Positions 52,748-62,740 of a DNA stretch of 64,000 nt are shown piece after piece. Position 1 is the first letter of the stretch. The number at the start of each line of letters is the position of its first letter. The stretch is from Vallitalea pronyensis (lineage in GTDB: Bacteria > Bacillota > Clostridia > Lachnospirales > Vallitaleaceae), in the NCBI RefSeq assembly GCF_018141445.1, contig NZ_CP058649.1, forward strand, positions 1 through 64,000, written 5' to 3'. The position numbers were made by a program, and so were the translations under genes. The notes beneath the pieces are model-generated. The model did no database searches. It was given only the letters and a program-made list of their open reading frames with translations, and was not told the origin of the DNA.

Positions 52748-54109
52748 TTATCTGTTTCTTTTTACCCATTCTTCCATGTTCACTTGGCGTGCTCTGCCTA
52801 TACCCAAGGCATAAGATGGCACATTTTTTGTAATGGTAGAACCTGCAGCCGTATAAGCAGATTCTTCTACTTTAACGGGTGAAACTAAATTGGTATTACA
52901 GCCTATAAAGGCATTATCTTCAATGGTGGTACGGTGTTTCTTCTCTCCATCATAATTCACAACAACTGATCCACAGCCAAAATTCACGTGATTACCAACA
53001 TCTGCATCACCCACATACGTTAAGTGGGATGCTTTGGTATAATCACCCATGGTTGCATTTTTAATTTCCACAAAGTCACCTATTTTTGCATGATGTCCGA
53101 TAATGGAACCTGGACGTATATAAGCAAAAGGTCCAACCGTCGTATAATTACCTATCTGGCTGTCTAAAATGGTTGATCCATCCACATTGACGTATTCCCC
53201 AATATGTGAATCCACAATACGACAGTTCGGTCCAATAATACAGTTTTTCCCTATAGTAGTCTTGCCTTCAATATGGTTATTTGGATAGATTGTTGTATCA
53301 GCACCAATGGTTGCGTCCTTGCTGATATAAGTATGCGATGGGTTCATAATGGTAACGCCATTTTCCATATGCTGAAAATTAATTCTCTTCTGCATAATGG
53401 TTCCAGCTTGATAGAGTTGTACTTTGGAGTTGACACCTAAAATATCTTCATACCGGTCACTGATCATAGCGTTTACATTCAAACGTTTCGCCATAATGGA
53501 TTTCAAAGTGTCTGGAAGATAGTATTCACCTTGTGCATTATCATTGGATAATGTTTTTAAGGCTTCATTTAATGCTTTTGCATCAAAACAGTACATGCCT
53601 GAATTAATTTCACAAATCATTTTTTCAGATTCTGTGGCATCTTTATGTTCTACACTTTTGATAAAAGTATGTGTTTCGTCTCTTATGATCCTGCCATAGC
53701 CTGTAGGATCCTCTACGATAGTCGATAACAAGGTTGCTGCGTTATCATGTCTAATGTGGTAATCGACCATCTTCAATAATGTATCTTCTGAAATTAACGG
53801 CGTATCACCAAACAGAATTAATACATTGCCTTCGTTTCCAATAAATTCTTTTGCCTGCATAACAGCATGGCCTGTCCCCAATTGGTCTTCTTGTAAAACA
53901 AATTCCACATCATACGATACCGCCTTCTTTACAGTATCCGCTTCGTGTCCTATAACAACACAAATATCATCTGCACCAGCATTTATTGCTGATTCAATCA
54001 CATAATCCAACATGGTCTTTCCAAGTATTTTATGTACGACCTTAGGTAATTCCGATTTCATTCGAGTCCCTGCCCCAGCTGCCAATATCACTGCTTTTAG
54101 TTTACTCAT
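52748..54109 (-). CDS. glmU: Bifunctional UDP-N-acetylglucosamine pyrophosphorylase / glucosamine-1-phosphate acetyltransferase
   Basis: The 453-residue enzyme makes UDP-GlcNAc for peptidoglycan. The N-terminal pyrophosphorylase has LAAGAGTRMKSELPK and ILFGDTPLISEDT. The C-terminal left-handed beta-helix (about 250-453) has many hexapeptide turns, and the acetyltransferase site has GCGSVVVNYDG and GCNTNLVSPV. Length and layout are normal. It is upstream of prs and downstream of spoVG in the conserved cluster. The distance of 75 bp to prs suggests one operon. Confidence 0.97.
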   Translation of the reverse strand: MSKLKAVILAAGAGTRMKSELPKVVHKILGKTMLDYVIESAINAGADDICVVIGHEADTVKKAVSYDVEFVLQEDQLGTGHAVMQAKEFIGNEGNVLILFGDTPLISEDTLLKMVDYHIRHDNAATLLSTIVEDPTGYGRIIRDETHTFIKSVEHKDATESEKMICEINSGMYCFDAKALNEALKTLSNDNAQGEYYLPDTLKSIMAKRLNVNAMISDRYEDILGVNSKVQLYQAGTIMQKRINFQHMENGVTIMNPSHTYISKDATIGADTTIYPNNHIEGKTTIGKNCIIGPNCRIVDSHIGEYVNVDGSTILDSQIGNYTTVGPFAYIRPGSIIGHHAKIGDFVEIKNATMGDYTKASHLTYVGDADVGNHVNFGCGSVVVNYDGEKKHRTTIEDNAFIGCNTNLVSPVKVEESAYTAAGSTITKNVPSYALGIGRARQVNMEEWVKRNR

Positions 54110-54338
54110 GTTCTATACACCACCTTAGGCTTTTCATTAACCCTCACCATTTTACACCACTTGCACCATATATGCAAGGTATAATTGTAACAAATATCTA
54201 ACGAGCGCACTGTCAATTCCTGTGACTTTTTATATGGCTTATGCCTATGTTTTCCATCTTACATCCCATTAAAAATGACGCTGCAAACGCCCCTGTAAAT
54301 CCAATTTCAAACGATATTTTCCTCCTAACATCACGAAA

Positions 54339-54361
54339 GGCACTTTCACAAGGAAAGTGCC
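54339..54361 (-). terminator. Terminator of spoVG
   Basis: GGCACTTTC pairs with GAAAGTGCC around a 5-base loop, about 8 bases after the stop codon. The T-run on the minus strand is short. Confidence 0.7.
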
Positions 54362-54368
54362 TAATAGC

Positions 54369-54671
54369 TTATTCTTCGTATGTAACAGCTATTTCATCTG
54401 CTGCGCCATCATCTGTAAGCATCAGTGTTTCATACTTTTCAAGTACGCTTTTTTGAATCTTTTCTCGCGTGTCTGAATTAATTGGATGTGCAATGTCTCT
54501 GAATTCCCCATCCAATGCCTTACGGCTTGGCATTGCGATAAATAAACCTTTTTCGCCTTCAATTACTTTGATATCATGAACAACAAATTCATTATCAAAA
54601 GTAACTGATACTACTGCTTTCATTTTTCCATCTTTGGCAACTTTGCGTATTCTCACATCTGTAATTTGCAT
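54369..54671 (-). CDS. spoVG: Septation protein SpoVG
   Basis: The 100-residue protein is a complete Spo[22 protein letters not shown], then [20 protein letters not shown], then [24 protein letters not shown]. It binds DNA and RNA and controls septation, virulence or spore cortex formation in different Firmicutes. GGGG-type sequence lies upstream of the ATG. It usually follows purR directly; here glgC and glgD lie between. Confidence 0.96.
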   Translation of the reverse strand: MQITDVRIRKVAKDGKMKAVVSVTFDNEFVVHDIKVIEGEKGLFIAMPSRKALDGEFRDIAHPINSDTREKIQKSVLEKYETLMLTDDGAADEIAVTYEE

Positions 54672-54829
54672 GAGTTAACCCCTTTCCGTAACTTGTTGTT
54701 AAGGGGAGAAGAGTCCCCCTCTACTTTTAAATTTGCCTTCTGTAATAACTCACAATAATTATATTACATATTTCAGAAAAGTTCAATGTTTTTTTATATA
54801 ATTGTGCGTTTTTTCATTATTTATCAGAA

Positions 54830-55951
54830 CTACATATCTTTAGCATTCCTCTTTACAACTATTTTGATTTTTCCTGTATCCCCTTTAACTAGGCTGTTAT
54901 CCTTGATTATAGCGCCTGTATCCACAATACAATTTTCTATAAAACAATTATTGCCTACATAAGCACCATCTAACAAAATGGTGTTTTGAATTACTGAATT
55001 TTCACCAATAAAAACTTTCGGAAAGAGAATGGATTTTTCCACTTTCCCATTAACAATACAACCGGCTGAAACCAAGGCATCATGCACAATAGCGCCATAA
55101 TTGTACTTTGCTGGCGGTTCGTCTTGAACCTTGGAAACCACATGGGGATACTGTCTAAAAAAGTAGTCTCTGTAACTTTTTGTCAGAAAATTCATGTTGC
55201 TTTGGTAATAAGATTCCATACTATTTATACAACTAAAGTATGTGTTATGAAGATAGGCGTATATTTTCTTTTTCTTTCGATAACGAATGATTAAGTCATG
55301 AACAATATCATAACGTTCATCTTGAGCGATTTCTTCAAGCAATTCAATGAGTAATCGCCTACGAACCACATAAACCCCTGTGGATATGGTCCTTCCAATA
55401 GGTTCTAATGGTTTTTCTTCAAACTCCATAATTCGATGATTTTCGTCAAGTTGAACCACGCCATATTTTCTAATATCGTCCTCACAAGCCGATAGGTCCT
55501 TACAAACAACCGTCATATCTGCTTTTTTCTTTACATGATAAGCTAATATTTTATTGAAATCCATCTTACATATGACATTACCCGACGAAATAATCGCATA
55601 AGGTTCATGGCTATTCTTAAGAAAGTCAATGTTTTGATAGATGGCATCGGCTGTCCCTCGGTACCAGAGGCTTTTATCATGGGTACGATAAGGTGTAAAG
55701 ACGAATAGACCGCCTTGTTTTCTACCAAAATCCCACCATTTTGAAGAACTTAGGTGTTTCATAAGGGACCTTGAATTGTATTGGGTAATGACAGCAACCT
55801 TCTTAATATCTGAATTGGTCATATTACTAAGAGCAAAATCAATGGTACGATAACTGCCAGCTATAGGCATAGCCGCCAATGCACGATGATTGGTTAACGC
55901 ATGTAATTTCTCATTCTTACCGCCTGCTAATATTATACCGATGGCTCGCAT
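54830..55951 (-). CDS. glgD: Glucose-1-phosphate adenylyltransferase subunit GlgD
   Basis: The 373-residue protein has an N-terminal nucleotidyltransferase fold (IGIILAGGKNEKLHALTNH) and a C-terminal beta-helix with NYGAIVHDALVSAGCIVNG. The glycine-rich loop is altered from the usual GGxGxRL to GGKNEKL, as is normal for GlgD, which is thought to be a regulatory partner of GlgC. I chose the ATG at 55951, which overlaps the glgC stop (TGATG), so translation is coupled; GTG at 55954 is less likely. It supplies ADP-glucose for glycogen together with GlgC. Confidence 0.94.
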   Translation of the reverse strand: MRAIGIILAGGKNEKLHALTNHRALAAMPIAGSYRTIDFALSNMTNSDIKKVAVITQYNSRSLMKHLSSSKWWDFGRKQGGLFVFTPYRTHDKSLWYRGTADAIYQNIDFLKNSHEPYAIISSGNVICKMDFNKILAYHVKKKADMTVVCKDLSACEDDIRKYGVVQLDENHRIMEFEEKPLEPIGRTISTGVYVVRRRLLIELLEEIAQDERYDIVHDLIIRYRKKKKIYAYLHNTYFSCINSMESYYQSNMNFLTKSYRDYFFRQYPHVVSKVQDEPPAKYNYGAIVHDALVSAGCIVNGKVEKSILFPKVFIGENSVIQNTILLDGAYVGNNCFIENCIVDTGAIIKDNSLVKGDTGKIKIVVKRNAKDM

Positions 55952-57225
55952 CACTTCGCCCCCTCTTTAATAATAGACCCGCCACTTAACAGTTCATTAT
56001 TTTGAAAATCGTCTTCTGTTAACGTACCGTATAGAGCACAATTCTTACCAATGGATATACCATCAGGTATGCTTGTACGTTCACCTATAACGGTAATGCC
56101 TGTATGGTAAAGTTCTGGGTATGCTTCACTGATGATGTTTTCCCCTTCCCCAATGGCGACTTGAGAACCGATATCGGTTTCCTCGGATATAATACTCTTG
56201 TAGATATGACAATCGTCACCAATGGTTGTATCACTCATGATAATGGAATCTATAATCACGGTACCTTTACCAATACACACATTAGAACCAATAACAGAAT
56301 TATAAATTTCCCCTTCTATCTGGGACCCTTCACCAATGATACACGTCTCAATGACTGCCTGTTCAGCAATGTATTGAGGCGGCAGAATTTCATTCTTGGT
56401 GTAAATCTTCCAATACACTTCATACAAGTTAAAATCAGGAATCAGTTTAATCAATTCCATATTGGCTTCCCAGTAGGCATGAAGCGTTCCAACATCCTTC
56501 CAGAACCCATCAAATTGATAGGCATATAATCTAAATCCTTCTTTTAATAAATGAGGGATCACATGTTTCCCAAAGTCATTGTTCGGATACATCTCATCTG
56601 TGACCGTAATGGCCTCTCGGAGAACTTTCCAACTAAAAATGTAAATACCCATGGAAGCTAAATCGCTTTTTGGTTCTTTTGGTTTTTCATCAAAAGCAAC
56701 AATACGCTGGTTCTCATCTGTGTTCATAATACCAAAACGGTGAGCCTCTTCAATAGGCACCTGCAATACAGCAATGGTTGCGTCTGCTTCATTTTCAATA
56801 TGCTCATGCAACATTTTTTCATAGTCCATTTTGTAAATATGATCTCCAGATAAGACAATGACATATTCTGGTTGATAATAATCGATGAAATGAATGTTTT
56901 GATAGATAGCATTAGCCGTTCCTGAATACCAAGTACCTTCCTTATCTTTTATGTAAGGCGGCAAAACACTTACCCCTCCATAATTTTTGTCAAGATCCCA
57001 TGGAATACCAATACCAATATGACCATTTAGTTTGAGTGGTTGATATTGGGTTAACACCCCCACTGTATCAATGCCTGAATTAATACAATTACTTAATGTA
57101 AAATCGATGATCTTGTATTTCCCCCCAAAAGCTATTGCTGGTTTCGCTACATGTCTTGTCAGAATGCCTAAACGACTTCCTTGGCCTCCTGCTAATAACA
57201 TGGCAATGATCTTTTTTTGTTTCAT
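55951..57225 (-). CDS. glgC: Glucose-1-phosphate adenylyltransferase GlgC
   Basis: The 424-residue enzyme makes ADP-glucose, the first committed step of glycogen synthesis. The catalytic loop is intact ([14 protein letters not shown]). The sugar-phosphate and metal residues lie in [16 protein letters not shown], and [20 protein letters not shown] is present. A beta-helix follows with [14 protein letters not shown] chose the ATG at 57225 with AGGAGGAG just upstream; the frame extends to 57243. It is coupled to glgD. The other glycogen genes (glgA, glgB, glgP) are not in this window. Confidence 0.96.
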   Translation of the reverse strand: MKQKKIIAMLLAGGQGSRLGILTRHVAKPAIAFGGKYKIIDFTLSNCINSGIDTVGVLTQYQPLKLNGHIGIGIPWDLDKNYGGVSVLPPYIKDKEGTWYSGTANAIYQNIHFIDYYQPEYVIVLSGDHIYKMDYEKMLHEHIENEADATIAVLQVPIEEAHRFGIMNTDENQRIVAFDEKPKEPKSDLASMGIYIFSWKVLREAITVTDEMYPNNDFGKHVIPHLLKEGFRLYAYQFDGFWKDVGTLHAYWEANMELIKLIPDFNLYEVYWKIYTKNEILPPQYIAEQAVIETCIIGEGSQIEGEIYNSVIGSNVCIGKGTVIIDSIIMSDTTIGDDCHIYKSIISEETDIGSQVAIGEGENIISEAYPELYHTGITVIGERTSIPDGISIGKNCALYGTLTEDDFQNNELLSGGSIIKEGAK

Positions 57226-57374
57226 TGCTCTCCTCCTAACCATTTATCTTGTAAAATTGTCGTATCTTTTTAAGCTTATCCCATAAAGGTGCTTATTATA
57301 TTAATACCACTTTTGGTTAGAGTTTATTACTAATTTTTTACGAAACAGCAAGCATTTTAAAAAGGATTAAAAAA

Positions 57375-57413
57375 CCAAGGATGATATGCATGTCTTATCT
57401 GCACCATCCTTGG
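57375..57413 (-). terminator. Terminator of purR
   Basis: CCAAGGATG pairs perfectly with CATCCTTGG around a 21-base loop, followed on the minus strand by TTTTTTAATCC. It is about 30 bases past the purR stop. Confidence 0.85.
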
Positions 57414-57443
57414 CATTTTTGGATTCTTTATTCATTTAAAAGT

Positions 57444-58268
57444 CTATTCTTCTTGCTTAACTCTTCGATAGATGCGAATGTTTTCTTCTCGCTCATCAAT
57501 ACCATCGAATTCTAACAAAGCATAATAATCTTGAATGAGTTTTTCAGAGGGTTTCTTGGTTGCCATCACAACGGCTATACCCACCACTTCTGCTTCCAAT
57601 TCTTTCATCAGGTCTGTAATGCCCTTAGCTGTTCCGCCTGCCTTCATAAAATCATCGACAAAGAGTACTTTTGCTCCCTTTGGTATGGAACGTTTTGCAA
57701 TGGCCATGGTGTTGATTCGCCTGGATGAACCGGCTACATAATTCATCTGAATGGTTGTTCCTTCTGTCAATCTAGCTGATTTCCTCACCACAATCATGGG
57801 TATATTCAAAACCTGAGCTGTCATAATGGCTAAGGGTATGCCTTTGGTTTCAATGGTTACCACGTAGTCAATTTTTTGTCCTAAGTATGGAGCTGCCAAT
57901 GACTTGGCAATTTTCTGCAATACATTAGGGTCGTAGAAGATATCATTCATGTACAGATAACCACCTGGTATTATTCTTGACTTATCTTTGATACGTTGAC
58001 ATAGTTCCTCACATATAGCCTCTATCTGGCTGTCGGTTAATTTGGGGTTATAATAGATCCCCCCTGCCGCACCTGGAACAGAATGAATTTCACCCAAATG
58101 AAAACGTCTAAAGACATCTTCAATCACATCCATATCTTCACTTAGTGTTGATTTTGCACAATCAAGCTTTTCTGCAAAATGGTTCAAGGTAAAGATACTT
58201 TTTGGGTTCTCTACCAAAGTTTTCGTAATCACCGCAATACGATCCGTTTTACTAATTTTTTTACCCAC
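57444..58268 (-). CDS. purR: Purine operon repressor PurR
   Basis: The 274-residue protein has an N-terminal winged helix (about 1-75, TDRIAVITKTLVENPKSIFT...LSEDMDVIE) and a phosphoribosyltransferase-like domain with the PRPP-binding motif VLFVDDFMKAGGTAKG. It represses purine genes and is released by PRPP. This is the Gram-positive PurR type, not the LacI type. It is separated from spoVG here by glgC-glgD. A promoter for divergent murC lies on the other side. Confidence 0.95.
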   Translation of the reverse strand: MGKKISKTDRIAVITKTLVENPKSIFTLNHFAEKLDCAKSTLSEDMDVIEDVFRRFHLGEIHSVPGAAGGIYYNPKLTDSQIEAICEELCQRIKDKSRIIPGGYLYMNDIFYDPNVLQKIAKSLAAPYLGQKIDYVVTIETKGIPLAIMTAQVLNIPMIVVRKSARLTEGTTIQMNYVAGSSRRINTMAIAKRSIPKGAKVLFVDDFMKAGGTAKGITDLMKELEAEVVGIAVVMATKKPSEKLIQDYYALLEFDGIDEREENIRIYRRVKQEE

Positions 58269-58740
58269 AACAATCTCCTTACTTCCTCTATCGTAATTTT
58301 TCTATACATCATCTTATTTATTCCTACATTATATATAAGTCAAAATAGGCCATATGCTCATTATGTTTTCATGCTGGAACATTTTGCTTTTATTTCATCC
58401 TATATATTCCTTCCATCTATTATGAAACTATACATATTCCTTATCCTAGCTCCATATGAACGCTTAATCCCTATAACTTAATGCTATAAGTATATCATAA
58501 GACTTGTCCCTTCGCCACAGATTTCAAGGAATACATCTGTGCATGTCTACTATCTAGAAATTATATCCGTTAATTTGTGGATAATACTTTAAAAAAATCC
58601 ATTGAATGGTTATAATAATAGTAAAAATAATTTGCTTATGATGGGTCTAGCATATTGTCATCTTCTGGTGCATATGGTAATATGAACCCTTCACATCCCA
58701 AAAATAAACCCTAGGATTTAAGATAATAAGGAGTGCTATC
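58269..58740. other. Divergent promoter region of purR and murC
   Basis: This 472-bp gap has no convincing gene. A perfect DnaA box (TGTGGATAA, reverse) lies at 58576-58584. A 7-bp hairpin (CACAGAT / ATCTGTG) lies near 58516-58541. A possible -10 TATAAT with TTTAAA 17 bases upstream lies just after the DnaA box and could serve murC. Confidence 0.4.
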
Positions 58741-60120
58741 ATGTATATAATTGATTTTAACCAACCTTTAACCGTTCACTTCATTGGCATTGGTGGTATT
58801 AGCATGAGTGGTCTTGCGGAAATATTGCATATGCGACATTTCCGTATATCCGGTTCCGATTGGACTGATTCCGATATAACCGAAAAGCTAAAAAGCCTTG
58901 GTATGAACATCGCCATCGGGCATCATTCATCTAACATTACCGATGATATACAGCTGGTCATCTATACGGCTGCTGTCAAAGAAGATAATGTTGAATATAT
59001 AGAAGCAAAGAAAAAAAATATTCCACTTATGGACCGTGCCACCTTACTGGGTCAGATGATGCGCAATTATACTTACCCCATCTGTGTCTCTGGTACACAC
59101 GGTAAAACAACAACCACGTCCATGGTGTCTCATGTATTGCTCAGTGCTAAGACCGACCCCACCATAACCATAGGCGGTATGTTAGATGTCATTGATGGCA
59201 ATATTCGGGTTGGTGAATCTGATTATTTTGTTGCAGAATCCTGTGAATACTGTGATAGCTTTTTGAAATTCTATCCCTATATTGGTATTATTCTCAATGT
59301 TGAAGCTGACCATCTGGATTACTTTAAAGATATCCACCAAATAAGACAATCTTTCCATGCTTTTGCAGATCGTATACCAGAAGATGGTTATCTGGTCATT
59401 AATGGGGATATTGAGAACTGTGAAGCCCTTACTGACAATCTATCTTGTCACATAATGACTTATGGCCTTGATCCTTCTTTTGATTTTAGTGCTAAACATA
59501 TACAGTATGATGCTATGGGTAATCCATCGTATATGCTCTATCATAAAGGTAAAGAAATACGAGAAGTTCAGCTTCAAGTAAACGGTATTCATAATGTGTA
59601 TAATTCCTTAAGTGCCATTGCAACGGGTTTCATCCTTGGTTTAGATATGGAAGCCATCTGTCAAGGTCTATATAATTTTACAGGTACTCAGCGTCGTTTT
59701 GAATACAAAGGGGATGTACGTGGCGTGCATGTTATTGATGACTACGCTCATCATCCTACAGAAATTGAAGCCACACTCACAGCTGCTAGTAAATATCCAC
59801 ATGATAAATTATGGGTGGTTTTTCAACCCCATACGTATACTAGAACCAAAGCCCTATTGAAAGATTTTGCGACATCCCTTACAAAAGCAGACCATGTTGT
59901 TTTAACCGATATATATGCCTCTCGAGAGAAAGATACAGGGGATATTCATGCAAAAGATTTATTGTCTGAACTTACTAAACTCGGAAAAGAAGCGCATTAT
60001 TTTTCATCATTTGATGAAATTGAAATCTTTTTATTGCAAAATTGTTATCCAAATGATCTGTTGATAACTATGGGTGCGGGAGATGTGAGAATCATTGGTG
60101 AGGAACTTATTAATGGTTAG
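58741..60120 (+). CDS. murC: UDP-N-acetylmuramate-L-alanine ligase
   Basis: The 459-residue enzyme adds L-Ala to UDP-MurNAc in peptidoglycan synthesis. The N-terminal Rossmann-type loop is FIGIGGISMSG (14-24). The ATP site is GTHGKTTTT (118-126), with EADHLDYFKD as the conserved metal and linker stretch and VIDDYAHHPTEIEATL in the C-terminal domain. All Mur ligase motifs are present. AAGGAG precedes the ATG. It is divergent from purR and just upstream of the DnaA-box clusters. Confidence 0.97.
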   Translation: MYIIDFNQPLTVHFIGIGGISMSGLAEILHMRHFRISGSDWTDSDITEKLKSLGMNIAIGHHSSNITDDIQLVIYTAAVKEDNVEYIEAKKKNIPLMDRATLLGQMMRNYTYPICVSGTHGKTTTTSMVSHVLLSAKTDPTITIGGMLDVIDGNIRVGESDYFVAESCEYCDSFLKFYPYIGIILNVEADHLDYFKDIHQIRQSFHAFADRIPEDGYLVINGDIENCEALTDNLSCHIMTYGLDPSFDFSAKHIQYDAMGNPSYMLYHKGKEIREVQLQVNGIHNVYNSLSAIATGFILGLDMEAICQGLYNFTGTQRRFEYKGDVRGVHVIDDYAHHPTEIEATLTAASKYPHDKLWVVFQPHTYTRTKALLKDFATSLTKADHVVLTDIYASREKDTGDIHAKDLLSELTKLGKEAHYFSSFDEIEIFLLQNCYPNDLLITMGAGDVRIIGEELING

Positions 60121-60150
60121 TTATCCACATTATCCACAATGTTGTCAACA
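60121..60150 (+). promoter_or_regulatory. DnaA-box cluster 1
   Basis: Two perfect boxes TTATCCACA (60121-60129, 60130-60138) abut one another and are followed by the related TTGTCAACA at 60142-60150. A nearly identical unit lies at 60284-60313. Confidence 0.85.
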
Positions 60151-60283
60151 GGCACTTTGTGATTAGGCTTGGCCAATCTTGTTTACATAACATCTTGGTC
60201 ATATTTAACAAAAATTTAACCAATACCCATTTTTTACATATTCCAAAAGGATATTTCGATATGTTAATATATTATGTAAAACG

Positions 60284-60313
60284 TTATCCACATTATCCAC
60301 AATGTTATCAACA
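60284..60313 (+). promoter_or_regulatory. DnaA-box cluster 2
   Basis: Two perfect boxes TTATCCACA (60284-60292, 60293-60301) are followed by TTATCAACA at 60305-60313. The unit repeats cluster 1 with one base changed, 163 bases away. A further perfect box is at 60567-60575 within the start of dnaD. Confidence 0.85.
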
Positions 60314-60549
60314 ACCTATTGTTAATGATTACGTTACAATATACTCGAAATGTTAAAAAAACTATCGAATTAGGTATTTCGTAGGGGAATTTTCTGTTTA
60401 TTTAGGTCGTTATGCGTACTTAATAATATATCCACATTTATTATGATCTATGGTATACTTAGGACATCCTATGGTATTAATTGGTTATATTGAAGTAAAA
60501 TCTACAATTTTAGTTTACATAAAATCTTTTTGAAGGGAACATCTGTTTT
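60314..60549. other. AT-rich leader between DnaA boxes and dnaD
   Basis: No gene is seen. The stretch is AT-rich and includes a box-like ATATCCACA at 60428-60436. It may hold the dnaD promoter and, if DnaA opens DNA here, an unwinding region. Confidence 0.4.
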
Positions 60550-61626
60550 ATGCATACCATTAATCTTTATCCACAAGCTACATATCCTTTTACATTAGTA
60601 CCCAATACATTTATTGATACGTATCTTTCCAAGTCCAATGGGGATTTTGTTAAAATCTATCTATTGCTTTTAAGAAGTATGTCCAAAGGTATGCATACCA
60701 TTACGACAGCCTTTATTGCTGATGATTTACATCTCACGGAAACAGATGTAAAAAGAGCCTTAAAGTACTGGGCATTACATAACGTCATTGCCTTAACTTA
60801 TGATGATACGGGAGAGATTACATCTATCGCCTTTGACGATTTTAAGGAAGAAAATAAGCAACAAGAGGTTTCAAAACCCCTTCATAAAGAAGTTGCGCTT
60901 ACCAAACAAAAAGATGTTAAACTTAACCTATCCACCAAACCCCAATATAACATGCTAGAAGTGGATAGCTTCATAGGGCAACAAGGGTATAAACAACTTA
61001 TCTACATTACACAGAAATATTTAGGAAAAATGTTAACCCAACAAGACATCAATACCCTCATTGGTTTTAATGATTGGCTGGGTTTACCTTTTGAAGTCAT
61101 TGAACTTCTCATAGAGTACTGTGTTTCCAACAACCATCGAAACATGAGCTATATTGAAAAGGTGGCCATTAGCTGGGCTGATGAAGGCATTAACACTGTG
61201 GCTAAGGCCACTTACCGGATTGAAACCTTTAACAGTCATTATTTTAAAGTGATGAAGGCTCTGGGCATTGGTGACAGACAACCAACACCAAAGCAAATCG
61301 AATATATGAAAAAATGGACGGATCAGTACGGCTTATCTGTGGATATTATCTTAGAAGCATGTCACCGTACCATGGAAACCATTCACCAGCCTCAGTTTAC
61401 ATATATTGATGCCATACTAAAAAATTGGCAGAAGAACAAGGTACAAAGCAAACAAGATATTGAGAAGCTTGACGCCATACATCATAAAAAATCAGACACC
61501 AAGCAACCCACTACCAAGGATCAGACATCTAAGTTTGTTAATTATGACCAACGTACATATAATTTTGATGAGTTAGAGAAAAAAGCGATGGAATTATTAA
61601 TCAAAGAAACAAACTCGACCTACTAG
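60550..61626 (+). CDS. dnaD: DnaD-domain primosomal replication protein
   Basis: The 358-residue protein has an N-terminal winged-helix-like domain (about 1-110, FVKIYLLLLRSMSKGMHTIT) and two DnaB_2/DnaD C-terminal domains. These are recognised by the end patterns YIEKVAISWADEGINT (about 198-213) and YIDAILKNWQKNKV (about 285-298). Such proteins, like B. subtilis DnaD and DnaB, remodel DNA at the origin and help load the helicase. GAAGGGAAC lies about 11 bases before the ATG. It is followed after 58 bp by a helicase loader gene, which supports a primosome role. Confidence 0.88.
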   Translation: MHTINLYPQATYPFTLVPNTFIDTYLSKSNGDFVKIYLLLLRSMSKGMHTITTAFIADDLHLTETDVKRALKYWALHNVIALTYDDTGEITSIAFDDFKEENKQQEVSKPLHKEVALTKQKDVKLNLSTKPQYNMLEVDSFIGQQGYKQLIYITQKYLGKMLTQQDINTLIGFNDWLGLPFEVIELLIEYCVSNNHRNMSYIEKVAISWADEGINTVAKATYRIETFNSHYFKVMKALGIGDRQPTPKQIEYMKKWTDQYGLSVDIILEACHRTMETIHQPQFTYIDAILKNWQKNKVQSKQDIEKLDAIHHKKSDTKQPTTKDQTSKFVNYDQRTYNFDELEKKAMELLIKETNSTY

Positions 61627-61684
61627 TTCTACACATTTCGTTTCATATATAGACGGCTTTATTGTTGAAAGGACTGATTAACCC

Positions 61685-62674
61685 GTGAATCTCAAGCGCT
61701 CTCAATATAAGATTATTATGCAGCAGTATGAAGCTAAACAACTTCATATGAAGCATGAAATTAAGAAGAGAAAAGAGGAAATCTATCATAAAATACCATT
61801 GATTAAGGTGTTAGATGATGAAATAGCCTCAAACAGTATTGATACGACTTGCTATATCATTGAACATCCTGAAGAATCTGCGGACAAGCTGGAAGAACTT
61901 CAAGAGAATAACTTAATTTTATCCAAAAAGAAGTTTCATCTCCTTGTTGAAAATGGCTATTCTGAGAATTATATGCAACCAGAATACGCTTGTCCCATGT
62001 GTAAAGATACAGGATATATCGGTCGTGATAAGTGCTCTTGCTTAAAACAAGCCATGATTGATATTGCCTATGAGCAATCCAACATCAAAACAGCTATCCA
62101 AGAGGAAAACTTTGATACGTTTTCGTTACATTATTACTCTGACGAAACGGACCCAAGGTATAACTTATCCCCGCTGGAGAATGCTCATATTGTATATGAC
62201 AAATGTAAAAAATTCGTAGCCCACTTTGATAATACATTCACCAACATGATTCTCTATGGTCAAGCAGGATTAGGCAAGACCTTTTTATGCAATTGCATTG
62301 CTAAGGCTCTACTGGATACCTCCCATACGGTCATCTACTTAACAGCCTTTCAGTTATTTAAGTTGTTTGAGGATTATAAGTTTAACAATGATGATTCTAA
62401 GGTACCTGATGAACAGATTGAGTCAATTTTTGATTGTGATTTACTCATCATTGATGACTTGGGTACAGAACTCAATACACGCTTCACAGGTGTGGAGTTA
62501 TTCAACTGTCTGAATACAAGGCTATTGAATAAGAAGTCAACCCTTATATCCACCAACCTGTCCCCCACAGATTGGTCTAAACAGTACTCTGACAGGATTG
62601 TATCAAGGATATTTGGTAACTATGAACCTCTAAAATTATTTGGTTCGGATATTCGGCTTAAAAAATATACATAG
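61685..62674 (+). CDS. dnaI: Helicase loader, DnaI/DnaC-type AAA+ ATPase
   Basis: The 329-residue protein has an N-terminal helical part (1-95), a zinc-binding set of four Cys (C103, C106, C117, C119), and an AAA+ domain with Walker A GQAGLGKT (192-199) and Walker B LLIIDDLG (DD at about 257-258), followed by SRIFGNYEPLKLFGSDIRL. This is the DnaI/DnaC family, which loads the replicative helicase. The start codon is GTG at 61685, with AAAGGAC upstream. It is in an operon with dnaD. DnaI and DnaC-type names are both used in clostridia. Confidence 0.92.
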   Translation: MNLKRSQYKIIMQQYEAKQLHMKHEIKKRKEEIYHKIPLIKVLDDEIASNSIDTTCYIIEHPEESADKLEELQENNLILSKKKFHLLVENGYSENYMQPEYACPMCKDTGYIGRDKCSCLKQAMIDIAYEQSNIKTAIQEENFDTFSLHYYSDETDPRYNLSPLENAHIVYDKCKKFVAHFDNTFTNMILYGQAGLGKTFLCNCIAKALLDTSHTVIYLTAFQLFKLFEDYKFNNDDSKVPDEQIESIFDCDLLIIDDLGTELNTRFTGVELFNCLNTRLLNKKSTLISTNLSPTDWSKQYSDRIVSRIFGNYEPLKLFGSDIRLKKYT

Positions 62675-62698
62675 GATTGAAATATAAGAAATTTAATA

Positions 62699-62726
62699 TT
62701 GACTATTTTAATTATAGTGATATAAT
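62699..62726 (+). promoter_or_regulatory. Promoter of tRNA-Arg
   Basis: TTGACT, a 16-base spacer and TATAAT end 14 bases before the tRNA 5' end. Confidence 0.75.
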
Positions 62727-62740
62727 AGATGAAGTGATGC

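Noticed and set aside
58179..58481. 100-codon plus-strand frame at the purR start
   Set aside because: A third of it is a shadow of purR, and it lacks a ribosome binding site.
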